From contig CAJJDN010000102.1 of NCBI GenBank assembly GCA_905182985.1, forward strand, positions 16,849 to 80,848: a DNA stretch of 64,000 nucleotides. Direction: 5' to 3'. Shown one piece after another: positions 27,001 through 40,216 of this stretch (position 1 is the stretch's first letter; each line of letters begins with the position of its first letter). Below the pieces are notes generated by a model. It saw only the letters and a list, made by a program, of their open reading frames with translations, did not search any database and was not told the origin of the DNA. This DNA is from Paramecium sonneborni (Eukaryota > Ciliophora > Oligohymenophorea > Peniculida > Parameciidae). A program made the translations under genes and the position numbers.

Positions 27001-30000
27001 TTTGGTATAAGTACTGAATATTTAAATAATATTGGAGCTGATTCTATTACAATTATTATCAATATATAAGTAGAAGATGAAAGTTGTATTCTCTTACCTA
27101 CTTTAATATCAAGAGCTACTTTAAAATAGTTTGTTTTTACTTTAAAAACTGTTAATTTATAATTTATATCATCATATCCCTTTAAAATGGAAATATATAA
27201 TCCTTTTCTAATTGATGATTATGATTCTTTCACTATGATTGGTTTAAATCTATTTCTAGTTAATTTTGATGGAATATACTTTGATTTTATTAACAAAATA
27301 AATGAAGTCAATATTACATTTATTAATCTCACTATTATAGATAGTTTAATAAATAATGTTTAATCATTATTTACTACTAATCAATTCGGTAATGTAGAAT
27401 TATAAAACCTTTCTATTATCAATTCCTAAATCACTAATTCTTCACTATTCAACTTTAATTAACGAAGTTTAAATGGTATTATTAATATAGATACAATATA
27501 TATTTACAATTGCACTTTAATAGATTCAATTTTCTTTGAATTTTCTTCAATTAAATTCACTGTTCAATTCAAAAATGTAACTATACAATAATCCAATCTA
27601 TCAAATTCATCAATCTTTAATTTTAGAGCTAACACTCCTTTTTAAATTACTATATATCTCATTAACATTCAAATATTTAACACTAATTATACTAATTCTT
27701 ACTTTTTTTTCTGCTCTTAATTAGTAAGTGTTGTAGCAATAAATATTATCTTTAATAATAACTATTTATAAAATTCAGTCATTCTTGGATTTAGCTCTCA
27801 TTTAGACTCATCTTATATTGACATAAACAACAATACTTTTATTGAATCATAGTTTATATCAACTATTTAAATTATTAACTAAGATTCAATTATATGTAGT
27901 ATTAATGAATTACTCATTAAAAATAATATATTTCAAAATTCAAATTTATTTCGATTTTTTTCCAATTTTAAAACTAGTGATTTACTTGTAATTATTTCAA
28001 ATGTTCATATTTAATTTAATGAAGGAACTATTAATACTGATTAATTTAGTTACTTATTTAACGTTAATAGTCAAAAATTGATCCTTAAAAATTTTGTTAT
28101 AAAGGATAATTTTCAGACATTTATTCTATATCTATATGATAGTGCTGATATTCAACTTATAAATTATACTTTTCTTAATTCTCAAATTTACGTAAAAGTA
28201 TCTACATAACCTAATTGCTTATCAAAATTAAATATTTAAAATTAATTGATACAAATAGTAGGTTTTGATAAGATTCTGATTTCTAATTTTAAGATTTATA
28301 ATATCTAAAGTATAGATTAATCAATCATTAAAATTATGTCCAGTAGTTCATATTACCAAGAATAAGTTGGTTAAATATAATTAATAAATTTGCAGTTTTA
28401 AGGAAATCTATTACTTTCTCTTAATTCAATTATTTATTTTTCACTTGTATCAATTATTTCTGATAAGAATTTAGATATTCTAATTCAAGATGTATTATTT
28501 TAAAACAATATTATGCATGTCTATAATGAAAACTCATTAAAAGAGACTGCAGCATTATTATATATTGCATCTTTACCAAGTACAATCATAATCGAAAATT
28601 TACATTGCAACTAAAATGCGATGACTAATTCATCTAATTCCTTTATTAATATTGCCTCAAAAATTTTAAAAATTAATAATTTATTAGTATTTAATCATAA
28701 TGTATTACCATTAAATGTTTGGAATACTTATTATAATCTAATTATTGTAAATTAAGAAGATATCAAAATTTTGATTATGTAGATTTTTCATATCAAAACA
28801 ATTGGAGGTGCTGCATACATATAAGCAACAAATTTTGTATGTAATAATGCAACTATCGAAAATATAATAGCAGCAAAAAGTTCTGTTTTTGATATTCAAA
28901 CTTCAAATGAAGGAAATATTTTAATATCAAATATCTATGTTAATCATACAATTAATAGTTTTCAGGAAGAAATAGACAGCTCTGGATCAATTAGTGTAGA
29001 TTCTCAATATAGTTCATTAAAATTTACAATTAACAAGGCATAATTTTTTAATATTGTCAATAGAATGTCTTCAGCCATCTTAACAATAATTCCTTCTTTA
29101 ATTAGCAATAAATTGATTTTCTAAAATTTGACAATAATTGACTGTGTTTCATTAAAAAACTAAATAGTTAAAATTTTATTCCTTTAATAAACTAATAAAT
29201 AAAATTCAATATCTATGATTAATTTAATGATTATTTACAATAAAGAAGCTTGGATAAATTTGTTTTCAGATATTGGAGAATTAAAATAAAATGAAATACA
29301 AGGAATAACTGGAAATGAAAATGCTTTAATTTATTTAGAAAATTGTGATGTCAATCTGAATAATTTTTATATTGAAGGTATGCTTTTTTCAAGTGTAATC
29401 AAACTTTATAATATACATAAATTAGTTATGTTTAATTGTTCTTTTTAAAATATATTGAGTACTTTCACATAGAACCTCATATATGTAGATTTATCAATAT
29501 AATAGAAATCTTAAGTTTTTATAAAAGCAATAAATTTCTTCAAAGCTTCTATTTATGTGGCTAAGATGGAATAAAATTAAGTTTAATCAATATATAAAAT
29601 TTTATATTTGATTTCTGGATGTTCTATAATTTAATCTTCTTCCTAAATTTAACAATAAGATTATTTTTATAAAAATTTAATTTATCTTACATAATCAATA
29701 GTATAACCTACCTCAATTATATATATAAAGAGCCAGTCAAATTTAACAAATATATTATTTGATAGGGTAAATGTTGAAAACAACAATTATTCTACTTGTT
29801 ATGATGGAATCATATATTTTGATGAAATTAATTTTCATAGATTAAAAATTTTAAGATTAAATTGTATTAATAATTACATAAAAAACTATGGATGTTTACA
29901 TTTAATTGGAAATAATAATGCATCATAATAAATTTAAATTTAAAGTTCAAACTTCATTTAAAACAATGGATCTTAAGGAGTAGCATTAACAGGAAAGTAA

Positions 30001-32584
30001 ATTTTAATAAAATTAGATTAATGTAAAATTATTTCAAATATTGCCCTTTCTAAAGGTGGTGGTATATATTTGTAATTAAATAAAAGAAAGTTTTTAATTT
30101 TAAATTCTATATTAATGAATAATAAAGCTTAAGAAGGTGGAGGAATTTTCTTTGAAGGAGACAATGATCATATTAAAAAGATATTTCTTCAAACCTTTTT
30201 ATATTTCAATGAAGCCTAAATTTATGGTAATAATCTAGTGGAACATCCTGATCATTTAACAATTTACATTAACTCAAAAGAAATGTCAGCTATTAATTTA
30301 ATAAACAATAATAGTTCAACTAGAATTCTTAAAATAAAGGAATAAAAAGTTATAGATTAAGGAAAACCAATTATCTCAAATATACTCATGATTCCAAGCA
30401 CACAAGTGATAAATTCTTATTAGATATTTATTTTAAAATAGGCTACTTATATAGAATACATAAAGAATATAAATATCTTTTTTAAAAATAGTAAGGGAGA
30501 ATTGCTCTATAATCTTAATAATTCAACATGTTAAATAGAAGATTTAATAGTAACAAAAGGGAATCAAGAAATATAAGGATCTAATAGTAATTAGATATTA
30601 GAATTTTAAACTATTACTAATAACTTTGAATTAGGTACTTTAGCTTTTCGTTTTGATCCATATTCTAATGAATAAAGTCATTTATAAATTTAAATATTTT
30701 GTAAAACTTAAGAATCTTAAAATGAATTAAAATATATTATCAATGCAAAAAGTTTTAAATGTCAATTAGGAGAATTTTATATTGAAAGTGGTTGTTAAAT
30801 TTGCAAATCGAGTTAAGGATTTTATAGTGTAACATATGATGCAAATAAATGTTCTATTTATGATAAAACTAAGTTCTAAAGTATAAATTCAAACATGATA
30901 AATTTACGATAGGGATATTGGAGACCTAATAAACTATCAGATTTTACAGAAGAATGTTATAAAAACACTGAATTTTGTTTAGGAGGATGGGGAGTTGGTG
31001 ATATTACATGTTAATAAGGACATATTGGAGCTCTTTGTGAAATATGCGATATATATAATATAAGGGGAGATGGATAATATTTTAAAAATCCATCTAATGA
31101 ATATTGTCTCTTATGTTCTGGTAAAGAAAGTAGTATTGTTCCATTTTTATTAGCTTTATTTTAGTAAATAATATTTTTAATACTAGGGTACTGTTATCTA
31201 TTACTTTAACCTTAAAAAGTATCAATAAATCAAATTTATTATTTAGCTCTCTTAGAATTTTCTAAAGATTTAGCAAAATAGTATTTAAACTTAATTAAGG
31301 TAATTCTAAATTTTAAAATTAGATCATGAAGGCATTTTAATTAAAATCTTATTAAATTATTTATGGATTTTTTCATCAATAATTTCTTTTAACATCAAAT
31401 TTTCAGTTTCAATTTATTTTATTGAACAATCCAGTAACAGTTTTTATTTTATGGTCAATAATTTAGATTGTTATTTATCAGATATTCAAATACATATAAT
31501 TTATCTTAAGGTGTTTTTCATATTATTATTAATGTTGATATAATTTTATGTCATACTTATTATATCCTTATTGTATCATAAAATATTAAACCTAAAAATG
31601 GACAACAGTCTACTCTCAAGCACACTGCTTTATTTATATTTATTTAATTTTGGAGGATTAGTAAAAATGTATAACTATTTTATTTTAATTAGGTTATGTT
31701 CATCTCTATCTATTAGATCAATATCAAATATCAATTATATTTAAGGAGATGTATCACTATTATATGATAGATAAGAACATTATTTATGGATTTATATTTT
31801 AATCATCCCACTTTTATGTATTTTTGGTTGCTTTATTCCACTTTTCTTATTTTTATTGATGTTTCTAAATAGAAATCAATTAGATAAGATTAAATTCAGA
31901 AAACATATCTGTTATTTATTTAATGAATATGATGACAAAAGATATTATTGGGAATAAATTAAATTGATTTAAAAAGCAATTATAATACTTATTACAACTA
32001 ATTTTGAAAACAATATATTAATAAAGACAGCTTTATTAGGATTAAGCTTAAATTTATATCAAATATTAGCCATTAAGAAAAAACCTTACATCATTTCAAA
32101 ATTTAATAATTTAGATTTGTAATCAGGATAAATTTGTTTAATTTCTATATTTCTTGCTGCATCTCAATATGAGAGTTAACTTTTATAAAATCATTTTTTC
32201 TCAATGTTTCTCTAAATTATATTGATCTTATTATTATTTTAACTTATCTATCCTTTCATTTTAAATATTGCTAGTATTTACTATAAAAAATATATGATTT
32301 ACTTTTTGAAACTAATTCATACTTTAATAAATAGTCTAAAACTAAACCTTAAATATATTAAAAAATGTAGGATTCTCTTGGATGAAGATATAAAAAGAAA
32401 ATAATAATTAAAAATCAATATTGCCAAAATTAGATAGCTATTATTGCATAAAAATAAAAATGAAAAATATGAAATTATATCACCAAACATTCAAATTGTA
32501 AAATCGTATACAAGAAGACATAACTTAAAAACAGTGTTAAATAGTAAGGGTTCTCTTATAGATATAAACAATTAATTATAATGA
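24019..32584 (+). CDS. Giant Cys-rich, beta-helix-like, multi-pass membrane protein (gene C)
   Basis: Intact model of 2,822 residues with introns 25557-25583, 31164-31186, 31300-31322 and 31669-31692. Removing them leaves an exact reading frame ending at TGA 32582-32584. It starts with a hydrophobic signal peptide (MILLFFMMMFNFQKAQ). Domain order equals gene A: Cys-rich region from about 25315 to 26880 nt, Asn/Ser/Phe repeat region about 27000-30600 with Gly-Gly-Gly-Ile and EGGGIFFEGD turns, Cys module with FTEECYKN, GGWGVG and GHIGALCEICDIY near 30780-31080, then about eight membrane helices and a basic tail. The first intron is 27 nt, a multiple of three, without TGA, so its retention would keep the frame open. 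A second possible 27-nt intron at 26767-26793 matches the position of gene A intron 2; if spliced, the protein is 9 residues shorter. Function unknown. Confidence 0.92.
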
Positions 32585-34556
32585 TAATTATTAAATCATA
32601 TTGAATATCAAATATTAAGTTAAAATTATAAATTTAATTTATCAATATCCATAATTCTTCTAAATAAATATCTTCAAGTATAAATCTATCCTATAAAAAT
32701 TATAATAAAATACCAATTTAAACATTAATTAAATTTAGATTTTTAAATAAAAAATTTTAATTAAATTTAGACAAAACAAAAATCAATTAATTTAAGTTAA
32801 AAGTTTCATTCATTGTTTATATAAAGAGATATATTTAAAATAAAGAATCTTTTTACATAATATATCTGATAAAGGACTTAAGAGCTTAGACTTCAATATT
32901 TTTAGTTATTTGACTACTCAATTATCTATAATAATTTTAATTTATACTTTAAGTAATTGATCAGGTTGAAAAGTTGAAAAGATAAAAAAATTTATTTATT
33001 CATAAACTCAATGTTTAGAAATTAATATTTTTGTCATCCTTCTTAGTTTTCTAAGATTCTTTGGCATTTTTGACTAATCTTTAATTTATTGTTAAACAGA
33101 TTAAATTTTCCTAATTTATTAAATAACATATTTATTTGACAACTAATAAAGTCAAAGGACAAATTTATTTAAAGAATATTTTAATCCTATTATATCAATT
33201 TTTGAGAATTTTCTAAATGTACCTATAAATTCATCCTTCTTTATATATAGAATCCCAAAAGTAATTCTAAGAGTATTAAAATATAGAGTTTTCAGATACT
33301 ATATTCATTATCTGTATCAAGTTGTATTTAATATCTTTACAAGAGTCATAAAAGTATAATAATCTCATTTAGAATCAAATTCATGACTTGGTATATCCAA
33401 TTGAGATTTATTTCCCCACATCTTTGCTAAAAAGTATCAATATTTTGAATACTTTTAGTATGATTAAATTGTATTTAATTTTATGCACAAGTAAAGCTAT
33501 TTATTAAAAGTATAGAATTTTGGTATTATCACTATCATAAAAGATTATTAAATCTTAAATATTCTAAAAGTTTTGACTGATATTTTTAGAAATTAAATTT
33601 TGATTCTAAGTTTCAACATATGCTTTTTTTAAGCAACTATTTTTGTTTAATTTTACTTTAATTAATGATAATTTTTACATTTTAGTATCCTATATATTGC
33701 TTTAAGTTCTAAAAAGCTGTTTTTATTTATTATTACATTTTAACTAAAAAATGTTATCACAGAATATATAATTTAATTTTTACAATAACCTATTCAACAT
33801 GATAATTTTTAACTAAATTCTGATTTTAATATTATTCGAAGAAAATTAACATTTTTGATATTATGTAAAAAATTTTATTGCATCATATAAAAACAATGTA
33901 GTTTTATTTATATAAATATTTAATTTAACAGAAAATAAGCAATATCAATATTTAATCTTAAAGACTCTTATTCAAAATGTCTTTTGATTAATATTTTTGA
34001 TAATGAAAAAATTGATCAGTGAATAAACTTTTTATATATGTCGCTTTGATAGAGAATTCTATATTTGAATAAAAAATATAAAAGTATAAAAAAGAATTCT
34101 CAAATCAATTAAACTATCTTAAAAAATTAATAAAAAAGATGAAACATATAAATCATTTGATTGAAAATTTACATATCATTTGACTAATTCTAATTCGCTA
34201 AGATTGACATATATATAAATACTAATTAAAAGAATAAAGAATGTTTATTTTGAGAGTTTTAGCAAACAAATGAAGTAAATGAAAAGTTCAAAAGAATTTG
34301 TATTAATAATTAAAAAAATATATGTAATTTCCTGTATTACTATTTTATAATTTTCGTTTATTATATTATACTAATCGCTAGAATGGAAAGATACATTTCA
34401 TCGAATAGTAATTTTTAATGATTATTTTCAACATATATGTTAAGATTAAATAAAAGGGTTGCAACAAAATGTATTAGGTATTAGATCATCACGATATAAA
34501 AGGTTGAGTATCCATAAAATTCATTTATATTAATATTTTTATTGTAATAAATCATA
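32585..34556. other. Intergenic stretch, nothing recognised
   Basis: About 2 kb of A/T-rich sequence between gene C and the kinase-like gene. I saw no domain-bearing frame on either strand, no RNA gene and no repeat shared with other parts of the window. Confidence 0.5.
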
Positions 34557-37058
34557 ATGGGGAATATATGCAAGCCATAGATTTAGCCAATAAAAGAAAA
34601 TGAAGATTTTAGTAAAATAGCTTAAGTTGAAGAACAAAGAAAATGGTAGAATAACGAAAAAGAACATAATAATGATTAAAAATAAGAATTAATAGAGGAT
34701 GATAGAAAACAATATATAAATAAGTAGGATGGATAAATAGTGATTAATGAAAATAAATAAGAAGTACTTTATTATAAAATTTTTTTAGTAAATACAATGT
34801 GAAAACAAAATGATAAAATAAGTAGAAGCTGTTTTTGATTAGGAAGTAATTTAAGAAAATATTTAAAAATAAAATAAAAGGAAATCCCCTTTTGATTATT
34901 AACTATTATTTAATGTAATAGGTAATAGTTTTATATTTGGTCATTTGGAAGATAAGTAATAAAATTGAATATTATTAAGTTAACAATTATTTGATAAAAT
35001 GTTTTATTGTATAGCTAGAGATTAGGAGATGATATTTAAATAAGGAGATAAAGGAAGCTTATATTTTATTATTGAAAGGGGTCAATGTGAAATTATAATA
35101 AATGATAAAGTAAAAAAGATTTTAAGATTCGGAGAATCATTTGGTGAATTAGCATTATTATACAATGTTCCAAGATCTGCTTCAGTGAAAGCATTAGGAG
35201 GTACTAAAATATTAATTTTAGATTGTGCCTTTTGGGCTATGGATAAAAATATATTCAGAAAAGGGATAGAATTAATATCTTTGAAGGATTATGAAGAAAA
35301 TAAGGAATTTATATAGAAAGTTAAATGTTTTTGTAATAAAATGTAAATAATAGTTTAGAGTCATTTACAGATGATTAGAGAAAAGCAATCACATCAGTTT
35401 TGATAAGACTAAATTATTAAGCAGGTATGAAAATTGTGGATGAAGGAGATTAATCAGATCCATTTTTTATTATAAAGAAAGGAGAGGTTGAAATTTAGAA
35501 AGGAAAATAATAATTGATAATGATGTAATAAGGAGATTGTTTAGAAGAATATTCATTATAAAATAATTCAGTAAGAGATGTTATAATCAAAGCACATGAT
35601 GATGTTATTCTATTTGCAATATCAAGATTTGATTTATAAACAATATTGGGAAATAAAATATAATCTATTATTTAATATGGTTAATAAAGATGGGCATTTA
35701 AACGTCATCCTATTTTTAAATGGCTTACTAAACTTTAAGAGGAAAACATATTAAGTAAGATGGAATTAAAATAATATAAATAACAAGATGTGATTATAGA
35801 AAAAGGATAATAATGTACTCATTTGATTGTTGTTCTAAAAGGAAATATATAATATCAATAATTATTAATACAGAAAGGTTAAATGTTTGGTGATCAATTT
35901 TTGGAATAATAAAATTAAATTTTAAGTGATTCTTTGATAATGAAATCAGATGGTTTAATAAGTTAAATATAAATTAAACACTTTTTTTAAATTATTGGAG
36001 GTAGTTTAGATTAAATCCAATTTTAAATTTAAAAAGAACATAATAAAAATATCAATAAAGGCTTAGAAGAATTGATATCAATCAAGATTTTAGGTTAAGG
36101 ATTATATGGTAATATCTATCTAGTTCATAATAAATTTGATAAGAAAAATTATGCTATTAAATGCATATCTAAATTTAAAATAATTCAGGAACGATAGGCA
36201 TTACGTTTAGCCTAGAAAAAATAAATATTATAGACTATTAATTTCCCACTAATTATTTATTTCTTCAATAGTTTTAAGGATTAATATAACATCTACTTTT
36301 TAGAGGAATATATAAAAGGAATGTAGATAAATGATGTTATTAAAGAATTAGGGCATTTAAAAACTTATGATTTTTAATTTTACATAGGATCATTAATTTT
36401 ATGTATGGAATATTTTCATTTAAATAATATTATTTATAGAAATATTTCACCAGAGCATATTATCGTTGATGATTAAGTAAATAATACATTTATTTTAAGG
36501 GATTTATAAAGTTAATTGGCTTAGGAATTTGTAAAAATCTTAAAATTAAGGAAGCTATAACATTTACAATTACAGGAATTCCACATTATATGGCTCCAGA
36601 AATATTGGCTGGAGAAGGATATACATATTCAGTTGATTTATGGTCTATAGGAATCATTATGTATGAATTTATATGTGGTAAATTACCCTTTGGAGAAAAT
36701 CAAAATGATCCGTAAAGATTAATTTAAATCATTTAGATATGCTATATATCTAGAAATCTAAGCTTAGCCCTTAAATTTCCCTTTTAATCTCATAGACCAA
36801 TATTCTAAAGAATTAATTGAATAACTCTTAAGCAAAATTCCTGAGTAAAGATTAGGATAATCATATGAAAAACTAAAGAACAACTAATTTTTTAAAAATT
36901 TTAATTTTGATTTATTAATGAATCGAGATTTAAAACCTCCTTTCATTCCACCTAAAAATAAATTAATTAGTGATAAAGATTTTTAAAAAGCCATAGATGC
37001 TGGATAACTCTTTACTGAAGTAATCAAAGTATTAAATAATTATTAATCTGTAGAATGA
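34557..37058 (+). CDS. cGMP-dependent protein kinase-like protein, probable pseudokinase
   Basis: Model of 792 residues with five introns: 34764-34788, 34956-34979, 35333-35358, 36477-36499 and 36712-36736. The frame closes exactly at TGA 37056-37058. The N-terminus MGNICKPQ fits N-myristoylation with an adjacent cysteine. A strong cyclic-nucleotide-binding domain has the phosphate-binding cassette FGELALLYNVPRSASV at about residues 179-194. Two further nucleotide-binding-like domains follow with degenerate cassettes. The kinase domain has a Gly loop GQGLYG (about 488), AIK lysine at about 510, a GIPHYMAPE activation segment end at about 640-650, and DLWSIGIIMYE. HRD is YRN (Asn at about 604), the catalytic-loop Lys is Ser, and DFG is GLG (about 622). 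Catalysis therefore looks lost while cGMP binding may persist. Introns 2 and 4 end in AAG. Confidence 0.92.
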
Positions 37059-39112
37059 TCCTAAAACTATTAAAAAGATACCTGATTCAATTTATGGTTC
37101 TAATTGGGATTAAGACTTATGAATAATAAATTACTCATACACATACATCTTATAATTATTCAATTTCTACACATAAATTGTATTAAATTCATCGAATTAA
37201 AAATTCTTAAATAGAGTCTTTCTTACTTTACAATTTATTCAAACTTTGCTGAAATATTATCATTTTTGTCAACTAATTCCTAATCAAATTATAATAAATG
37301 TTTATCTTCTTTTTAAATATTTGAGTTATACTTAAGAATATTTCAATATATTACAAGTTTTAGTATTTTAAGATCAGATATTCAATATCTATAGATTTAA
37401 AATATTATTATCAATACAAAAGTTATTAGTTCATTTTTAAAGATTGAACCATCTAGAGGTTTTTTGAGAATACTTATCTTCTATCCATTTTTATTTTAAG
37501 TTTTTTTTCATTCTTTCAATAAATAATTAATAAAAATTAAATAAATTTTAGGCTAATTTCTATGATTAAATACTTTTTTTTTATTCTTTTTATTTTTTTA
37601 TATAAGGGAATTAATTCTTGCTTTTCTGCATTTTAAGTTTTCCTTTGGATCTATATTTATTTGTATAAATGTTAAATATTAACACAACATATTATTTTCA
37701 TTTCATATAGATTTTCTATTTAAATAAATATTGATTACATTTGAAATTCTCAAAACCATCAACCTTTATTAATTAAAAATATATTCAAATAACTCTGTAT
37801 TACATCCTAAAATGAAACCTCTTAAATTCCTATAAAATTTAAAGTATGATTAAAACATATAATACTTTTCTTTTAATTTATTTGAATCACCTAAATACTT
37901 TTTATTTTGTTACTTTAAATTAATAATTTAATTTTAATGACATTATCCAATTATCTCTGAAAATATTCATAAAATTATGTTTATTTAAAAATATCTTTTT
38001 AACTTAGAGGGACCTATAGTAAAAAAAGCAAATATATCACTTTTCCCCTACCTTTTCTTTTGATATAATAGTCAGGTTTAATAGTGTTAGTACAATGTAA
38101 GGACTGTTTAAAATAAATTTATCATTCTTATTTTTATAAAAGTTTATAAATTTGTTCTAAAATACTTTTATCATTATTTTTTGTAAATAGGAAACGATAA
38201 GGGATAATAGTTGGTATTAAGTAGTAATTTTACTTTATAGGATGTCATTATTTTTTTTTCATTCTTTGAAATTCATTACCCTAAATTTAACTTTAAACAA
38301 ATTATATCTTATAAAAAAGAATAATGTCAGGATATATATATTCTAATGATCTTTGAACACTGTTAAAATTTTGACAAGGATTTTGATTGTAAGGTAAATG
38401 ATTATATAATAATAACAATTTCTGTTCTAATTTTAGAAGATATTATTTTTATTCTGATAAAAATTTTCTTTAGTAAAAATAATTTACTTTCTATTACTAA
38501 TAAATTCTTTGATTTCTAAATAATTATTAATCTGAATTACAGTGTTAAATAGCAATTTATTAACTTATAAATAGATAAAATGGTAATCATTCTTGTATAT
38601 ATAATATGATAAATAAGGAGATCAAATAAAGACTTAAAACTATCTAACTAATATAATACATTTTAACAGTTAATATTAATATATTAATACATTAACACTC
38701 TCTTAGTAACGTCTAATTCAAATTCACATTATAATTATCATTAGATTTGAATAGAATCAATCATTATAGATTGTTTTAAAAATGAATTCTTCTTAATAAT
38801 TAAATTAATTTATTATTTATCAAAATTTCAAGATTCTCTTTGAAATACGCACTAATCTAGAATTTATACATAAGTGAATATGATGGTTTTAGATATTACT
38901 AACGAATGATAAATAGATCTCTGTTTTTTTATAAATTTAAAACTTTATTTTCTATAAAATATTTCATTATTTTGCTACTTTTTTTAAGTAAAATCTCTTC
39001 CATTTTTTTTTCGATTATAATTGTCAATTAAGATCTAATTTTCTGAAAAAAATAATTTTTTTTGGGATTCTAATATTTCAATTAATTTATTGTAAATAAG
39101 GATAGAATTTAA
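37059..39112. other. Intergenic stretch, nothing recognised
   Basis: About 2 kb of A/T-rich sequence with many T-runs and frequent TGA in all frames. I saw no domain, RNA gene or repeat. Confidence 0.5.
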
Positions 39113-40216
39113 ATGATAAATTTAATAAAATCACTCTTCTAAAAATAGTCTTAACAATAGATTGAAGAACAGAAATAATTATCACCTAATTCTTATAAAC
39201 ACTTTAATTATAAGACTATTAATAAGAATATAATTAAATAAAAATCTGACTGTTTAGCAATTGCAATAAACATAGATAATTCATTGTTATTAGTAAGCCA
39301 TGAATCAAGAATTAAAGTTTATAGGTTAAAAAATGAATAATTAAAATAAGTATAACTAATCATAAATTGCTGCAAGAGAGTAACAGCAATCAAGTTCTTT
39401 AATAAATATTCATAATCATATATTTCTTCATCTAAGGATTCTAACATCATTATTAGTTCAAGCTATTTATGTGCTAATCCAAAATATATTTAGAAATTAT
39501 AAGGAAATTCACAAGGAATGACCAATTTCATAATAAATATAGAAGAAGATGTCATAGTTTCATGTAGTTTAGATTCAATTATTAGATTTTGGAATAGAAA
39601 TACTTCATCAAATATTTCTTCTTGGATATGTTCATAAACAATTTAAGATCATAGTAGTTATGTTGAAGGATTATCAATCAATGATTAATCAAATACTGTT
39701 ATTACATGTGGTTTTGATTCTTGCATTTTAATTATTTAGCGTAAAAATTCACAATTTAAATGGTTATTAACTCAAAAGATTCATTTTCATGCTTTTAGTC
39801 ATTAAATAATTTTCATCAACGATAATACATTTGCTTTTCAAGATCTTAGTTTATCAAAATTATAGATTTACTAAAATATCAATGAAAACAATTAATCACC
39901 TAACTATATTAAAATTTAAGAAGTAGTTTTGGAAGGTATTAATAATGGAAATAAAAGTTATTTCTCATCAATTTTTAATCATAAAAAATAAGTACTTGTC
40001 TATAAGCATGGAAACACAATAAATTTTTTGAGAGTAATAATAAAAAAAAAGACGAAATAAAAGAGAGATCTATTATTTAGATTAGAACAGGCAATTGATT
40101 ATGGATAGTTATTCTTTGGATTTATAGTTGGTACCTTAAGTGAAGATGGATAATATTTCATCACTTGGGATGAGTTATCCTAACAAATTTAATTAAAGAA
40201 ATATATGGAATTATGA
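39113..40216 (+). CDS. WD40-repeat protein
   Basis: Single-exon frame of 367 residues from ATG 39113 to TGA 40214-40216. Successive WD40-type strands are visible: AIAINIDNSLLLVSHESRIKVYRL near residue 50, VTAIKFF...YISSSKDSNIIIS near 90-115, GMTNFIINIEEDVIVSCSL ending DSIIRFWN near 145-165, then YVEGLSINDQSNTVITCGFD near 185-205 followed by SCILIIQ. This is the layout of small Paramecium WD40 proteins, which have a short polar N-terminus and then a propeller. The last blades are poorly conserved. A scaffold or adaptor role is usual for the fold, but nothing here identifies a partner. The gene lies on the same strand as its neighbours but is separated by about 2 kb on each side. Confidence 0.85.
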
